Source of the DNA: Methanobacteriota archaeon
Lineage (GTDB): Archaea; Thermoplasmatota; Poseidoniia; Poseidoniales; Poseidoniaceae
Direction: 5' to 3'
DNA: 34,034 bases
NCBI GenBank assembly: GCA_002689345.1
Contig: NZFU01000051.1
Location: 1-34,034, forward strand
The notes beneath the pieces were generated by a model. The model had not been told where the DNA came from and ran no database searches. It worked only from the letters and a program-made list of their open reading frames with translations. Position 1 is the first letter of the stretch. Every line of letters begins with the position of its first letter. Below, piece by piece: positions 16,023 through 25,651 of this stretch. Both the position numbers and the translations under genes were made by a program.

Positions 16023-17432
16023 ATGACCATGGATGTCGACGGCTTCTTAGATGAAATCTTAGTCAAGATACGTGAACACCTCAATGGGACAGAGAAGGTT
16101 GTGGAATATATTCCGCAATCGAGTCTGCGAAAAACCGCAGACTTGAATTTACCATTGGAGGGATTGGGACTTGATACTGTCATGTCAGATATCGATCATT
16201 ATCTACGATATAGTGTGAAAACAAATCATCCAGGTTTTATGAATCCACTTTGGGGTGGCATAAATATCGCAGCCTTTGCTGGAGAAGTGATAGCAACTTT
16301 ATCCAATAATTCGATGTACACTTACGAGTTATCTCCATTGGCAACACTATTCGAACAAGCGTTAATTCGCAGAATGTGCGAAATTGTAGGATTCGGCGAT
16401 GGAAATGGAACCCTTACTACTGGAGGCTCAAATGGAAATATGATCGGTATGATGTGTGCGAGATACCAAGTCGACCCATTGGGCCAACAGAGAGGATTTG
16501 ATGGAGAGAAATTAGTATGCTTTGTTTCAGCCGAGTCTCATTACTCTGTTTTGATGGCTGCAAACGTATTAGGAATCGGGTTTGATAATGTAATCAAGGT
16601 GCCATGTGATGAAGATGGCCGAATGAGATGTGATAAGTTGATTGAAGAAATTGAACGTTCACGAATGAATAATCAAATTCCATTTTGTGTGGTAGCAACT
16701 TCAGGTACCACAGTTAGAGGCGCATTTGACCCAATTAAGGAGATTGCAGGTATTTGTTCAGATCAAAACCTATGGTTCCATGTGGATGCTGCGTGGGGTG
16801 GTTCCTGTCTTTTCAGTGCTAAGTATAGAGAATTGATGGATGGCGTTGAATTGGCAGATTCAATCTGTTGGGATGCCCACAAAATGATGGGAGTGCCATT
16901 AGTATGCTCAGCATTTTTGATAAAACGTCCGGAAATATTGAGGAAAATATGTTCGCATGGAAATGTTGCACACTACCTATTTCTTGGAGATGCCGAGGAT
17001 GTTGATTTAGGACGTATAAGCTTACAATGTGGTCGTAGAAATGATGCATTGAAACTATTTTTGGCCTGGCGAGAAAAAGGAGATGCTGGTTGGGCTAGAT
17101 TGATTGAATCTTACATGCATCTGGCCGACTATTTACAAGATAAAGTTGAATCAAATCCTCAGTTGGAAATGATGTCTACTCGTGATTGGACAAATGTCTG
17201 TTTGCGGTTTAGAGAAGATGGAATCGACAAAAATGAGATAAATGGACAGATTCGAGATCGAATTGTAAAGTCGGGAAGATTCATGGTTTCACAATCAAAC
17301 ATCGGAGACGATGTTATCTTGAGGCCAGTCATAGCAAACCCTGCAGTTACTAAACTACAACTCGATAAATTAGTTGAAGAAATAGTTTCGACTGGAAATG
17401 ACATCATACGTGGAATTCCATTTTCAGAATGA
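16023..17432 (+). CDS. Group II PLP-dependent amino acid decarboxylase
   Basis: CFVSAESHYSVLMAANVLGIG, WFHVDAAWGGSCLFS, DSICWDAHKMMGVPLVCSAFL (PLP Lys in DAHKMM). Confidence 0.92.
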   Translation: MTMDVDGFLDEILVKIREHLNGTEKVVEYIPQSSLRKTADLNLPLEGLGLDTVMSDIDHYLRYSVKTNHPGFMNPLWGGINIAAFAGEVIATLSNNSMYTYELSPLATLFEQALIRRMCEIVGFGDGNGTLTTGGSNGNMIGMMCARYQVDPLGQQRGFDGEKLVCFVSAESHYSVLMAANVLGIGFDNVIKVPCDEDGRMRCDKLIEEIERSRMNNQIPFCVVATSGTTVRGAFDPIKEIAGICSDQNLWFHVDAAWGGSCLFSAKYRELMDGVELADSICWDAHKMMGVPLVCSAFLIKRPEILRKICSHGNVAHYLFLGDAEDVDLGRISLQCGRRNDALKLFLAWREKGDAGWARLIESYMHLADYLQDKVESNPQLEMMSTRDWTNVCLRFREDGIDKNEINGQIRDRIVKSGRFMVSQSNIGDDVILRPVIANPAVTKLQLDKLVEEIVSTGNDIIRGIPFSE

Positions 17433-17474
17433 GTATAAGCAAGTTATCAAATAACTTGACCTTGACAAATAATC

Positions 17475-18086
17475 GTGAAGGTTGGTAAACCAGATTGGTG
17501 GGATTCTGCAAAAGAATTCTTACTACAAGACCCTATTCTAGGACCTGTAGTGTCGAGGTATGGCAATGAATCATTGATTGGTAAAGGCGACCTCTTCTCT
17601 ACATTGGTTCGCTCAATAGTCGGGCAACAGATATCCGTTATTGCAGCTGATTCTATTTGGAACAGATTAGTAGATTTAGTGGAAGATATAGCCCCTAGTA
17701 ATATTTGCAATTTTACTCCTGAACAAATTGCATCCTGTGGCCTAACCAAATCCAAAGCGAATTATATTCATGGAATAGCGAATGACTCAGAGAATTTCCT
17801 TTCACCAAATTGGAGTGATTTGACTGACTCAGAAGTGAATAAACATTTGACAAGTTTTAGAGGAATTGGTCCATGGACATCTGAAATGATAATGATTTTT
17901 TCATTACTCAGACCTGATGTTTTCAGTATAGGAGACATTGGTCTAATCAATGCTGTCAAGACTTTAGTTCCTGATGCCAAAACCAAGGAAGACGTACTCC
18001 TTGTATCTCATTCATGGGCACCATACAGGACTGCTGCAAGTTGGTATCTATGGCGAATGTTAGATCCAGTGCCAGTAGAGTATTAA
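17475..18086 (+). CDS. HhH-GPD DNA glycosylase, AlkA-like 3-methyladenine glycosylase
   Basis: LVRSIVGQQISVIAADSIW, helix-hairpin-helix FRGIGPWTSEMIMIF, catalytic Asp region RPDVFSIGDIGLINA; GTG start. Confidence 0.92.
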   Translation: MKVGKPDWWDSAKEFLLQDPILGPVVSRYGNESLIGKGDLFSTLVRSIVGQQISVIAADSIWNRLVDLVEDIAPSNICNFTPEQIASCGLTKSKANYIHGIANDSENFLSPNWSDLTDSEVNKHLTSFRGIGPWTSEMIMIFSLLRPDVFSIGDIGLINAVKTLVPDAKTKEDVLLVSHSWAPYRTAASWYLWRMLDPVPVEY

Positions 18087-18124
18087 TGGAAAATCCGTTA
18101 TAGTTAATCCTTCAAAAGGCATCC

Positions 18125-18370
18125 ATGGAGTTTGCATATTATTCCATCTCGCTTATTTTTGCATATGCAATTACTAGATGGATTACTGAAAATGTGAAGT
18201 TCCATTTTAGGAACAATAAAATTTGGCTTCATCATTGGATTATATCTGCTATTGTTATGCTTATCTTGTTGTATTTACAATATGAATCTCCTTTCATTTG
18301 GGGTGCATTAACCGGGGTTGCCTTAGAGGGAATTAGTCGGAAAAATTGGTCGATTCTCCGAAATAAATGA
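18125..18370 (+). CDS. Small membrane protein, unknown
   Basis: 81 aa ORF with hydrophobic segments, co-directional, in-register spacing between genes. Confidence 0.65.
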   Translation: MEFAYYSISLIFAYAITRWITENVKFHFRNNKIWLHHWIISAIVMLILLYLQYESPFIWGALTGVALEGISRKNWSILRNK

Positions 18371-18420
18371 AACTTCATTCATCCGTGATGATTTAATGCC
18401 TACCTTGCCACCGTTGCTTC

Positions 18421-19530
18421 ATGTCAGATGGCGAACCGGTTCGTACTGCACTATACGATGAGCATGTTTCCTTAGATGGAAACATCGTTGATTTCCATGG
18501 TTTCGAATTACCAATTTGGTATTCGAACATTACAGAAGAACATCTTGCTTGTCGTTCAAGCGCTGGTTTGTTCGATGTTTCTCACATGGGGTCTTTTCGA
18601 TTTAGTGGAGAAAATGTGAGAGGTTGGTTAGAATCAATTGCAACTCAGAAATGTAGTTCAATAAGTCCCGGAAGATGTGCATACACTCATTTTTTGGACC
18701 ATGATGGTTATCTTATTGACGATATGATTTTCGCAGTAGTCTCTGAAACTGAGATTTTGGGCGTGCCTAATGCAAGTATGATTCCAGTGATGTGGAAATG
18801 GTTCAACTCCTTATTGCCAGATGACGATTCAATCACTCTGGAAGACCTATCACCCGAGACTAGTATTTTGGCATTGCAAGGACCGAAGGCCAAGGAATTG
18901 TGTGAATCGGTATTGGGTCCAGAAAACCATGTAGGCCGATTCAAATGGTCATTAATCAAAGAAAATCCTCTTGGAATTAGTGGCTGGATTCAAGGAACTG
19001 GTTATACTGGTGAAGCAGGATATGAGATTTTCATTCCCAATGACCAAGTTGCTTTACTTTGGCGCAGTCTGATTTCAGCAGGAGCTACACCTGTTGGCTT
19101 AGGAGCTAGAGACACGCTTCGATTGGAAAAAGGGTTCTTATTATCCGGAGTAGATTTTGCTTCACGAATTTTAGATGATAATCAATTATTGCATCGGGAC
19201 TCTTGGGAAACAAATGTGCCATTTGGCCTGGATGTTGAACACGATTTCGTAGGGCGGGATCGAGTGATTTCACATGGTGAAAATGACGCACGATTGTGGG
19301 GTGTAAAGCAATTGGAGAGAGGGCCACTTCCACGTGGTGGTAAAGATGTTGAAGATCTGAATGGAAACGTAATCGGTACATTGACCAGTGGTGCACCAGC
19401 ACCGTCACTGGATAGAACCGGAATTGGAATGGGTTACATCGCAGGTGTTAGGCCTGGAGATGAGGTGATGATTGTCGCATCTCCACGCAAAAAAGTTCGA
19501 GCAATTATTGCTCGTCCACCATTCGTTTGA
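18421..19530 (+). CDS. gcvT: Glycine cleavage system T protein (aminomethyltransferase)
   Basis: DFHGFELPIWYSNITEEHLACRSSAGLFDVSHMG, GTGYTGEAGYEIF, GLGARDTLRLEKGFLLSG. Confidence 0.96.
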   Translation: MSDGEPVRTALYDEHVSLDGNIVDFHGFELPIWYSNITEEHLACRSSAGLFDVSHMGSFRFSGENVRGWLESIATQKCSSISPGRCAYTHFLDHDGYLIDDMIFAVVSETEILGVPNASMIPVMWKWFNSLLPDDDSITLEDLSPETSILALQGPKAKELCESVLGPENHVGRFKWSLIKENPLGISGWIQGTGYTGEAGYEIFIPNDQVALLWRSLISAGATPVGLGARDTLRLEKGFLLSGVDFASRILDDNQLLHRDSWETNVPFGLDVEHDFVGRDRVISHGENDARLWGVKQLERGPLPRGGKDVEDLNGNVIGTLTSGAPAPSLDRTGIGMGYIAGVRPGDEVMIVASPRKKVRAIIARPPFV

Positions 19531-19531
19531 T

Positions 19532-19550
19532 AACGCCCCTAAGGGGCGTT
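19532..19550. other. Perfect hairpin AACGCCCC-TAA-GGGGCGTT immediately after gcvT stop
   Basis: 8-bp GC-rich arms, 3-nt loop, 1 bp after the stop; not followed by a T-tract. Confidence 0.6.
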
Positions 19551-19582
19551 GACTTGATGAAGGGTCAGCACTACGCCATGTC

Positions 19583-22500
19583 ATGCGCCGAACAATCGCC
19601 CTTGGGATTCTTGCTTGCTTCCTGCTCTCAATCATTCCAGCAATCTCTAATTCCACTCCTATTTCTGATAGTGAGGGAGAGGTTATTGTCAATTCAAAAA
19701 TGATTGATGATTCTGAGTTGACACTATCACAATTAGATGCATTAAATGCAATCGGTATGAGCCGTGGAACAAACTCAAATTGGTCAGCTGCCGGTGGCTC
19801 AATGAATGATGATGAGATATACGAAATGGTATTCGATTCACAAGGCAATGTAATCATCTGTGGCACGATTTATCAAGCATCTCAATTCGGTGCAATCCAA
19901 GTTTATACCGAGGGTGAAGGCGATATTCTATTGGCCAAACTTTCCAAGGATGGTGATTGGGAGTGGGCTGTTTCAGCAGGAACTGCACTCTACTATGACG
20001 AATGCCGTGGGGTTACAATCGATTCTAATGACAATGTGTATGGAACCGGATATTTCCAGGGTTCAGTGAATTTCGGTAATACTACGGTAACCACTACTGG
20101 TTTCGACGGATGGCTAGCACGAGTGAATAGTACAGGGCAATTTGATTGGGCTATGAAATTCGGTGGTTTTGATGTGGATGTAGGTTGGGATTTAGCAGCT
20201 GACAATTACGATAATCTCTATGTGACAGGGTATTATCAAAACTTCACCGAATTCGATGCTACGCAGTTATCTGCGCAAGGAGAATCTGAAAATGCGAGAT
20301 TTTTCGTGGCATACTTCAATGTGAGTGCAAATCAATGGGATTGGGCCAAGGATACTTCTGGTTCTGGAAATGCAGTGCCTTATCAGGTGGTTGTAGAAGC
20401 TTCAACAAATGATGCATATATCGCCGGATACAATACTGGAACTGAACAATGGGGTAACGGTTCCTTCACTTCCAGCCCCGAATCTACCTATGCTGGATTC
20501 CTAGTGAAGTATGGCGATAATGGGACTTTCAAATGGGGTCAAAATACCGGAGGTAGCCAATGTTTCGGAGGCAATTGTGGCGTCTATTTCAATAATGTAG
20601 TAATGCATCCAAACGGAGGAGTTGTCGTTGGTGGAAACTTCTTGCAAACCTACAAGCAACAAGGTGGAAATGTAATCAATGGACAAGGCAGCTGGGATGT
20701 CCTCTTGTTGCGTTATGATGCTTCAGGTTCACAAATATGGGATTATCATGCTGGAGGAAATAGTGATGACCGTTTGCAAGCATTGTCAATTAATCCTAAG
20801 GGGCAAGTTCAGTTTGGAGGAAATCATCTCGAGGATATGAAATTCGGAACAACTACCTTACAGAAGAATTTCACAGCAGTGAAGTACGACGGTTTCATAG
20901 CTCAACTTGACAATAATTCTGATTTCCAGTGGGCTATGAGCATCGGCGGAGCAGATAATGATACTGTGGGTGCGCTTTTGGCATTGGATGATGGAACATT
21001 GGTTGCTGGAGGAGATTTCAGCGGTACTGTTTGGTTCGGAGATACTCCACGTACTGCAACTGACCAAGATGTATTCGTTTGGAAGTTCCAGCATGATAAA
21101 GACGATGATGGAATTACAGATTATACTGACAATTGTCTTAATACACCTAACGCTAATCAGAGTAATTATGATTCAGATATCAAAGGTGATGCTTGTGATA
21201 ATGATGATGATAACGATGGCTTACACGATGTTTTAGATGATTGTAAATACGGTGTGTTAGAATGGAATCAATCCAACTCAACACTAGATCACGACGGTGA
21301 TGGATGCAAAGATATCGAAGAAGATAGCGATGATGATAATGATGGTATTGATGATGGCGATGATAACTGTCCTAGTGGAGTATTAGATTGGACAATAGAT
21401 GCATCTAGTGATCTTGATAATGATGGATGTCGAGATATCGACGAGGATAACGATGATGATGGAGACAGTATTCTTGATGTCGATGACAACTGTCACTTTG
21501 TTTCCAATCCACTTCAAGAAGATTTCGAAGAAGATGGAATCGGTGATATTTGTGATGGTGATGACGATGGCGATGGAGTCGATGACACCTCAGATGATTG
21601 TTCACAAGGAGCCAAAAATTGGACCTCTGAAGCACAAACCGACAAAGATGGAGATGGCTGTGAAGATGAAAATTCTAATGAAGATCTAGACGATGATAAT
21701 GATGGAGTTTCAGATGATTTAGACTTTTGTCCAAGGGGTGTAACTGGATGGAATTCAACACAATCTAATGACCGAGATGGTGACGGTTGTCGCAATTTCA
21801 ATGAAGATAGCGATAATGATAACGATGGTGTAATCAATGCAGATGGTAATGGAATTGCCATTGATAATTGTCCTAATGGTATTACCAATTGGACAAGAAA
21901 CAGTACCAATGATAACGATGGCGACGGCTGCTTAGATGATAGAGAAGACGATGATGATGACAATGATGGCTTTTCAGATATCGATGACTACTGTCAATTG
22001 ACCGAAGGTTATGCAACCCAAGGAAGTAGAGGTTGCCCTGACTATGATGAAGATGGATGGGCAGATCAAGATGATGCCTTCTTCCAAGATGAGACTCAAT
22101 GGCAAGATTTTGATGATGATGGCTTTGGAGACAATCCAGATGGAAATAATCCCGACGCCTGCCCATTTGAATGGGGTAATTCTAGTAAGGATAGAGATGC
22201 ATGCCCTGATGATGATGGTGATGGATACTCAAATCCCGATTTACTTTGGACTGAATTGAATGGTGCAGATGCATTTGAAGATGATCCACAACAATGGTCA
22301 GATATCGACGAAGATGGCTTTGGAGATAATTTCGAAGGAGATGTTTTTGATAGATGCCCTGAGGTTAAAGGTACTTCTACAATCGATAGATTCGGTTGCC
22401 CGGATTCAGATGGTGATGGCTATTCGGAACCAGATGCTTTCTGGACTCTAGATAGATGGGAATCGTTAGGATATGGTCCTGACCAATTCAAATTCGACCC

Positions 22501-23155
22501 AACTCAATGGTACGATACAGATAATGATGGCTTTGGTGACAATTGGGGTAATCCTGAATGGAACGACACCAGAGATGAAGGCTGGCCTGGTCAATTTGTT
22601 GAAAATGCCACTTCTGCTGACATGTGTCCTTTAGAAAAACCGGATGGACGGTTCGATGATAATATCAACTACCCTGGATGCTTGCTTTCTGAACCGAGTG
22701 ATGGTGGAAAGATAACTACTGATGACACCTCTTCTGTTGATGATGAAGGAATGGGGACTGTCACAATTATCGGGATAATTGGCGGGGTAGTAGTCTTGGC
22801 ATTAGTCGGAGTACTTGTAGCTATAATGAAGAAAAAGAATCAGCCAAAGAAGAGGCGTCCAAAACCCAATCTATTGTCTGAACTTCCAAAGCCACAACCG
22901 CCAATGGCAGCAGGACCAACAGGTCCAGCACCTCCTTCTTCTGAAGAGGTTGGCGAAGATGCTGATGATATAACGGATGACTCCTCATCTGATGATGGAG
23001 CTTCTGATGATGAAGTTACAGTCGGTTCCTGGGAAGATTTACCTGCGGGTGACTATCTAGACCCTGATGAAAATGGTACTGTTTGGTTCAAGGCAAATGA
23101 TGGCGATAATTGGTATCAAAATGCCGATGGAACCTGGACAAAGTGGCAAGATTAG
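19583..23155 (+). CDS. Large secreted/surface protein: beta-propeller-type repeats, thrombospondin type 3-like Ca-binding repeats, TM anchor, short cytoplasmic tail
   Basis: N-terminal signal (MRRTIALGILACFLLSIIPAIS), SBBP-like repeats (DSQGNVIICGT, DSNDNVYGTGYFQG), Asp-rich DxDxDGxxD repeats with DNC/DGC pairs, TM TVTIIGIIGGVVVLALVGVLVAIMKKK, tail ending NWYQNADGTWTKWQD. Confidence 0.93.
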   Translation: MRRTIALGILACFLLSIIPAISNSTPISDSEGEVIVNSKMIDDSELTLSQLDALNAIGMSRGTNSNWSAAGGSMNDDEIYEMVFDSQGNVIICGTIYQASQFGAIQVYTEGEGDILLAKLSKDGDWEWAVSAGTALYYDECRGVTIDSNDNVYGTGYFQGSVNFGNTTVTTTGFDGWLARVNSTGQFDWAMKFGGFDVDVGWDLAADNYDNLYVTGYYQNFTEFDATQLSAQGESENARFFVAYFNVSANQWDWAKDTSGSGNAVPYQVVVEASTNDAYIAGYNTGTEQWGNGSFTSSPESTYAGFLVKYGDNGTFKWGQNTGGSQCFGGNCGVYFNNVVMHPNGGVVVGGNFLQTYKQQGGNVINGQGSWDVLLLRYDASGSQIWDYHAGGNSDDRLQALSINPKGQVQFGGNHLEDMKFGTTTLQKNFTAVKYDGFIAQLDNNSDFQWAMSIGGADNDTVGALLALDDGTLVAGGDFSGTVWFGDTPRTATDQDVFVWKFQHDKDDDGITDYTDNCLNTPNANQSNYDSDIKGDACDNDDDNDGLHDVLDDCKYGVLEWNQSNSTLDHDGDGCKDIEEDSDDDNDGIDDGDDNCPSGVLDWTIDASSDLDNDGCRDIDEDNDDDGDSILDVDDNCHFVSNPLQEDFEEDGIGDICDGDDDGDGVDDTSDDCSQGAKNWTSEAQTDKDGDGCEDENSNEDLDDDNDGVSDDLDFCPRGVTGWNSTQSNDRDGDGCRNFNEDSDNDNDGVINADGNGIAIDNCPNGITNWTRNSTNDNDGDGCLDDREDDDDDNDGFSDIDDYCQLTEGYATQGSRGCPDYDEDGWADQDDAFFQDETQWQDFDDDGFGDNPDGNNPDACPFEWGNSSKDRDACPDDDGDGYSNPDLLWTELNGADAFEDDPQQWSDIDEDGFGDNFEGDVFDRCPEVKGTSTIDRFGCPDSDGDGYSEPDAFWTLDRWESLGYGPDQFKFDPTQWYDTDNDGFGDNWGNPEWNDTRDEGWPGQFVENATSADMCPLEKPDGRFDDNINYPGCLLSEPSDGGKITTDDTSSVDDEGMGTVTIIGIIGGVVVLALVGVLVAIMKKKNQPKKRRPKPNLLSELPKPQPPMAAGPTGPAPPSSEEVGEDADDITDDSSSDDGASDDEVTVGSWEDLPAGDYLDPDENGTVWFKANDGDNWYQNADGTWTKWQD
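21095..22680 (+). repeat. Coding tandem degenerate repeats (thrombospondin type 3-like, Asp/Cys-rich)
   Basis: Recurring DDxCxxGxxxWxSxxxxDxDGDGCxDxxEDxDDDNDGxxDxxDxC pattern in translation; GATGATGATGG-rich DNA. Confidence 0.85.
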
Positions 23156-24177
23156 TCTAGTAATTTCTCAATGACTGAGATGAATGAATCTCTGTCTTCA
23201 CCTGCTACATTTGTAATTTCCATGCCATGTGCCAGTTCCATAGCCTTGGATATATCTTCAATATCCCCATAAGCGGCAGTCACACCCAGTCCTTCAGATT
23301 CACACATTTCACCCATAGGTGTGTTTGAATTTACTATACTAGGGCGACCAAATGCTGCGGAATCCAGCATTTTAGTTGGAATAGCTCCATTACTGATATT
23401 ACCTCTATTAGTATTATACATTGCATACATGACACTTACTTCTTTCATCAAGCGAGGTAAATCATCTTCATCAAATGCACCTCTGTAATCGATATCTGGG
23501 TATGTATCCATAACTTTTGCAACAGCACTTCCATCCCCTGCTAGTATTAACTTGAATCCAGAATTATTTGCAGCCTTGTATAACATCTCAATAGAATCGA
23601 ATTCTCTAATTCTACCAAAATATCCGATCACCCTTTCTTCACAAGGTGACAAGAATTCAGGATTTCTTCTATTCATAATTACTGTTGAATCTCGCCCAAA
23701 ACCAGATATCCAATTTGAAAACCCGGGGGCAGATACAATAATTTCATCTGCAGATTTGATTATTTTTTTTGCATTTGCTAGCATTTTGTGTGATGCGAAT
23801 CGATGAACAAATGAATTTCCACGCATCAGCGGCCAAGTGTGAGCCATATCATGAATATCAAGTAATTTGAGTCCATTAAATGAGATATTACCCGTATCTG
23901 TATCATTATAAATTAGCATTTGTGCATTTATTCTAAGACTAGAAATAAATTTTTTCTTACGAAACCAAGTTCTTATCGAACTGGAATATTTCGTATTTCC
24001 AAAACGGTATCTTCGGATATTATATCCTTTCAGTGAATCGTTTTCGGGATGAATACACATGCGGTCCCATGCATGAATTGTAACTTTGTGACCTGCATCA
24101 ACGAGCCATCTTGCATGCCTTTCGACCCGTGGGTCTGGAGCGCATGCATTGGTTACCACCATTGCAATATCCGCCAT
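23152..24177 (-). CDS. GT4-like glycosyltransferase (group 1)
   Basis: MADIAMVVTNACAPDPRVERHARWLVDAGHKVTIHAWDR, ERVIGYFGRIREFDSIEMLYKA, ILAGDGS, PTKMLDSAAFGRPSIVNSN; start at MADIA chosen over 24231. Confidence 0.85.
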   Translation of the reverse strand: MADIAMVVTNACAPDPRVERHARWLVDAGHKVTIHAWDRMCIHPENDSLKGYNIRRYRFGNTKYSSSIRTWFRKKKFISSLRINAQMLIYNDTDTGNISFNGLKLLDIHDMAHTWPLMRGNSFVHRFASHKMLANAKKIIKSADEIIVSAPGFSNWISGFGRDSTVIMNRRNPEFLSPCEERVIGYFGRIREFDSIEMLYKAANNSGFKLILAGDGSAVAKVMDTYPDIDYRGAFDEDDLPRLMKEVSVMYAMYNTNRGNISNGAIPTKMLDSAAFGRPSIVNSNTPMGEMCESEGLGVTAAYGDIEDISKAMELAHGMEITNVAGEDRDSFISVIEKLLD

Positions 24178-24268
24178 AATTACCTCGAAGAGGTCACCCT
24201 CAATTGCCTTTGCTACTAAACCAACATTCATGTTGGTTACGCGTTACGAGTAGTTTGGAGGCCACACT

Positions 24269-25651
24269 ATGGTTGACCAACTACCCAACCTGGGACGAGA
24301 AAAAGAGATGCTTGTAGCAATGGGAATGTCCTCTATGGACGACCTGTTTGCAGATATACCAACAGCGGTGAGAATGAAAGGCGATTTACCACTTCGTAAT
24401 CCTCAATCAGAAGAAGAAATCATTGCCGATGCTAGACGAATACTTGGTGCCAATGTTGCTTTAGGTGACCGTGTAAACTTCCTTGGTGCTGGATTAAATC
24501 GTAATTATGTACCTGCAAGTGTGTTTCAATTAATCACCCGTGGTGAATTTTTGACATCTTACACGCCATATCAGCCAGAGGTAAGTCAAGGGATGCTACA
24601 GGCTATGTGGGAGTTTCAAACTTTGATCAGTGAGCTTGTAGGATTAGAGGTTGCAAATCTCTCCGTATATGACGGTTCAACAGCAGCAGCCGAAGCGATT
24701 ACCTGTGCTGTGCGAATTCACAATAGAAAGGCAGAGCAAAAAGATACGATTTACATTAGTGAGTTAGTACCACCATCTCGCCAGTCAGTTATCTACAATT
24801 ACACCCAAGGCGGTGGAATTCAAATCAAGACATTGAAGCACAATTCCGATGGTACTCTTGATTTGGAATCCCTTGCAGAAGCAGCTGGTTCATGCGGAGT
24901 GTATGTTGAACAACCAAATCCGTTGGGTATTCTCGATGGAGGATTGACTCGTGTAAAGGAGATTATTGGGGAAGGAACTGCTTTCATTGTGGGAGTTGCT
25001 CCAACCAGCCTAGGAATGATTGAAGCTCCTGGTAATTATGGTGCAGATATTGTTGTTGGAGAGGGACAAGCCCTTGGTTCTCCAATTACATATGGTGGTC
25101 CATTGTATGGTATTTTTGCGTGTACTAAAGCATATTTGAGGCAAATGCCAGGCCGAATTGTAGGGCGTTCAATCGACGTTGATGGCAAGGAAGCATTTTG
25201 CTTGACCCTATCTACTAGAGAGCAGCATATTAGACGTCATAGGGCAACTTCGAATATTTGTACAAATGAAACACTAATCGCTCTTATGGGTGCAATGCAT
25301 ATGTCATTACTCGGTCCTGAAGGATTAGAAAAATTAGCGAGAAGAAATATGGCCGCATGTCATCTTGCCAAGCAGAAATTATCCGAAATTCCAACCATAG
25401 CGGTTCCACATTTGAATAATAGTCATTACAATGAATTTGTAGTCGAATTGCCAGGTAATGCATCAGATTGTATCGCATACTTAGACACTCAAGGCTTGAT
25501 TGGAGGTTTTGATTTATCAGCGTGGTATCCTCGTAGAGGGAATTGGTTACTTGTTTCATTCAATGACCAAACCAAAGCCACTGAAATCGAATTATTAGCA
25601 GCCCATCTTGCAGTGTGGTCCGCATCCTTAACACAGGGGGTGAGCGCTTGA
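24269..25651 (+). CDS. gcvPA: Glycine dehydrogenase (decarboxylating) subunit 1
   Basis: FLGAGLNRNYVPASVFQLITRGEFLTSYTPYQPEVSQGMLQAMWEFQTLISELVGLEVANLSVYDGSTAAAEA. Confidence 0.96.
   Translation: MVDQLPNLGREKEMLVAMGMSSMDDLFADIPTAVRMKGDLPLRNPQSEEEIIADARRILGANVALGDRVNFLGAGLNRNYVPASVFQLITRGEFLTSYTPYQPEVSQGMLQAMWEFQTLISELVGLEVANLSVYDGSTAAAEAITCAVRIHNRKAEQKDTIYISELVPPSRQSVIYNYTQGGGIQIKTLKHNSDGTLDLESLAEAAGSCGVYVEQPNPLGILDGGLTRVKEIIGEGTAFIVGVAPTSLGMIEAPGNYGADIVVGEGQALGSPITYGGPLYGIFACTKAYLRQMPGRIVGRSIDVDGKEAFCLTLSTREQHIRRHRATSNICTNETLIALMGAMHMSLLGPEGLEKLARRNMAACHLAKQKLSEIPTIAVPHLNNSHYNEFVVELPGNASDCIAYLDTQGLIGGFDLSAWYPRRGNWLLVSFNDQTKATEIELLAAHLAVWSASLTQGVSA

Noticed and set aside
21289-21963. Ser-rich minus-strand ORFs (66 and 149 aa)
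   Set aside because: Mirror of Asp-rich GATGAT repeats in the surface-protein gene; composition artefact.
21095-22680. Direct-repeat-like GATGATGATGG units as a possible CRISPR or satellite
   Set aside because: Repeats are in-frame, degenerate and encode DxDxDG Ca-binding motifs; no spacer structure.
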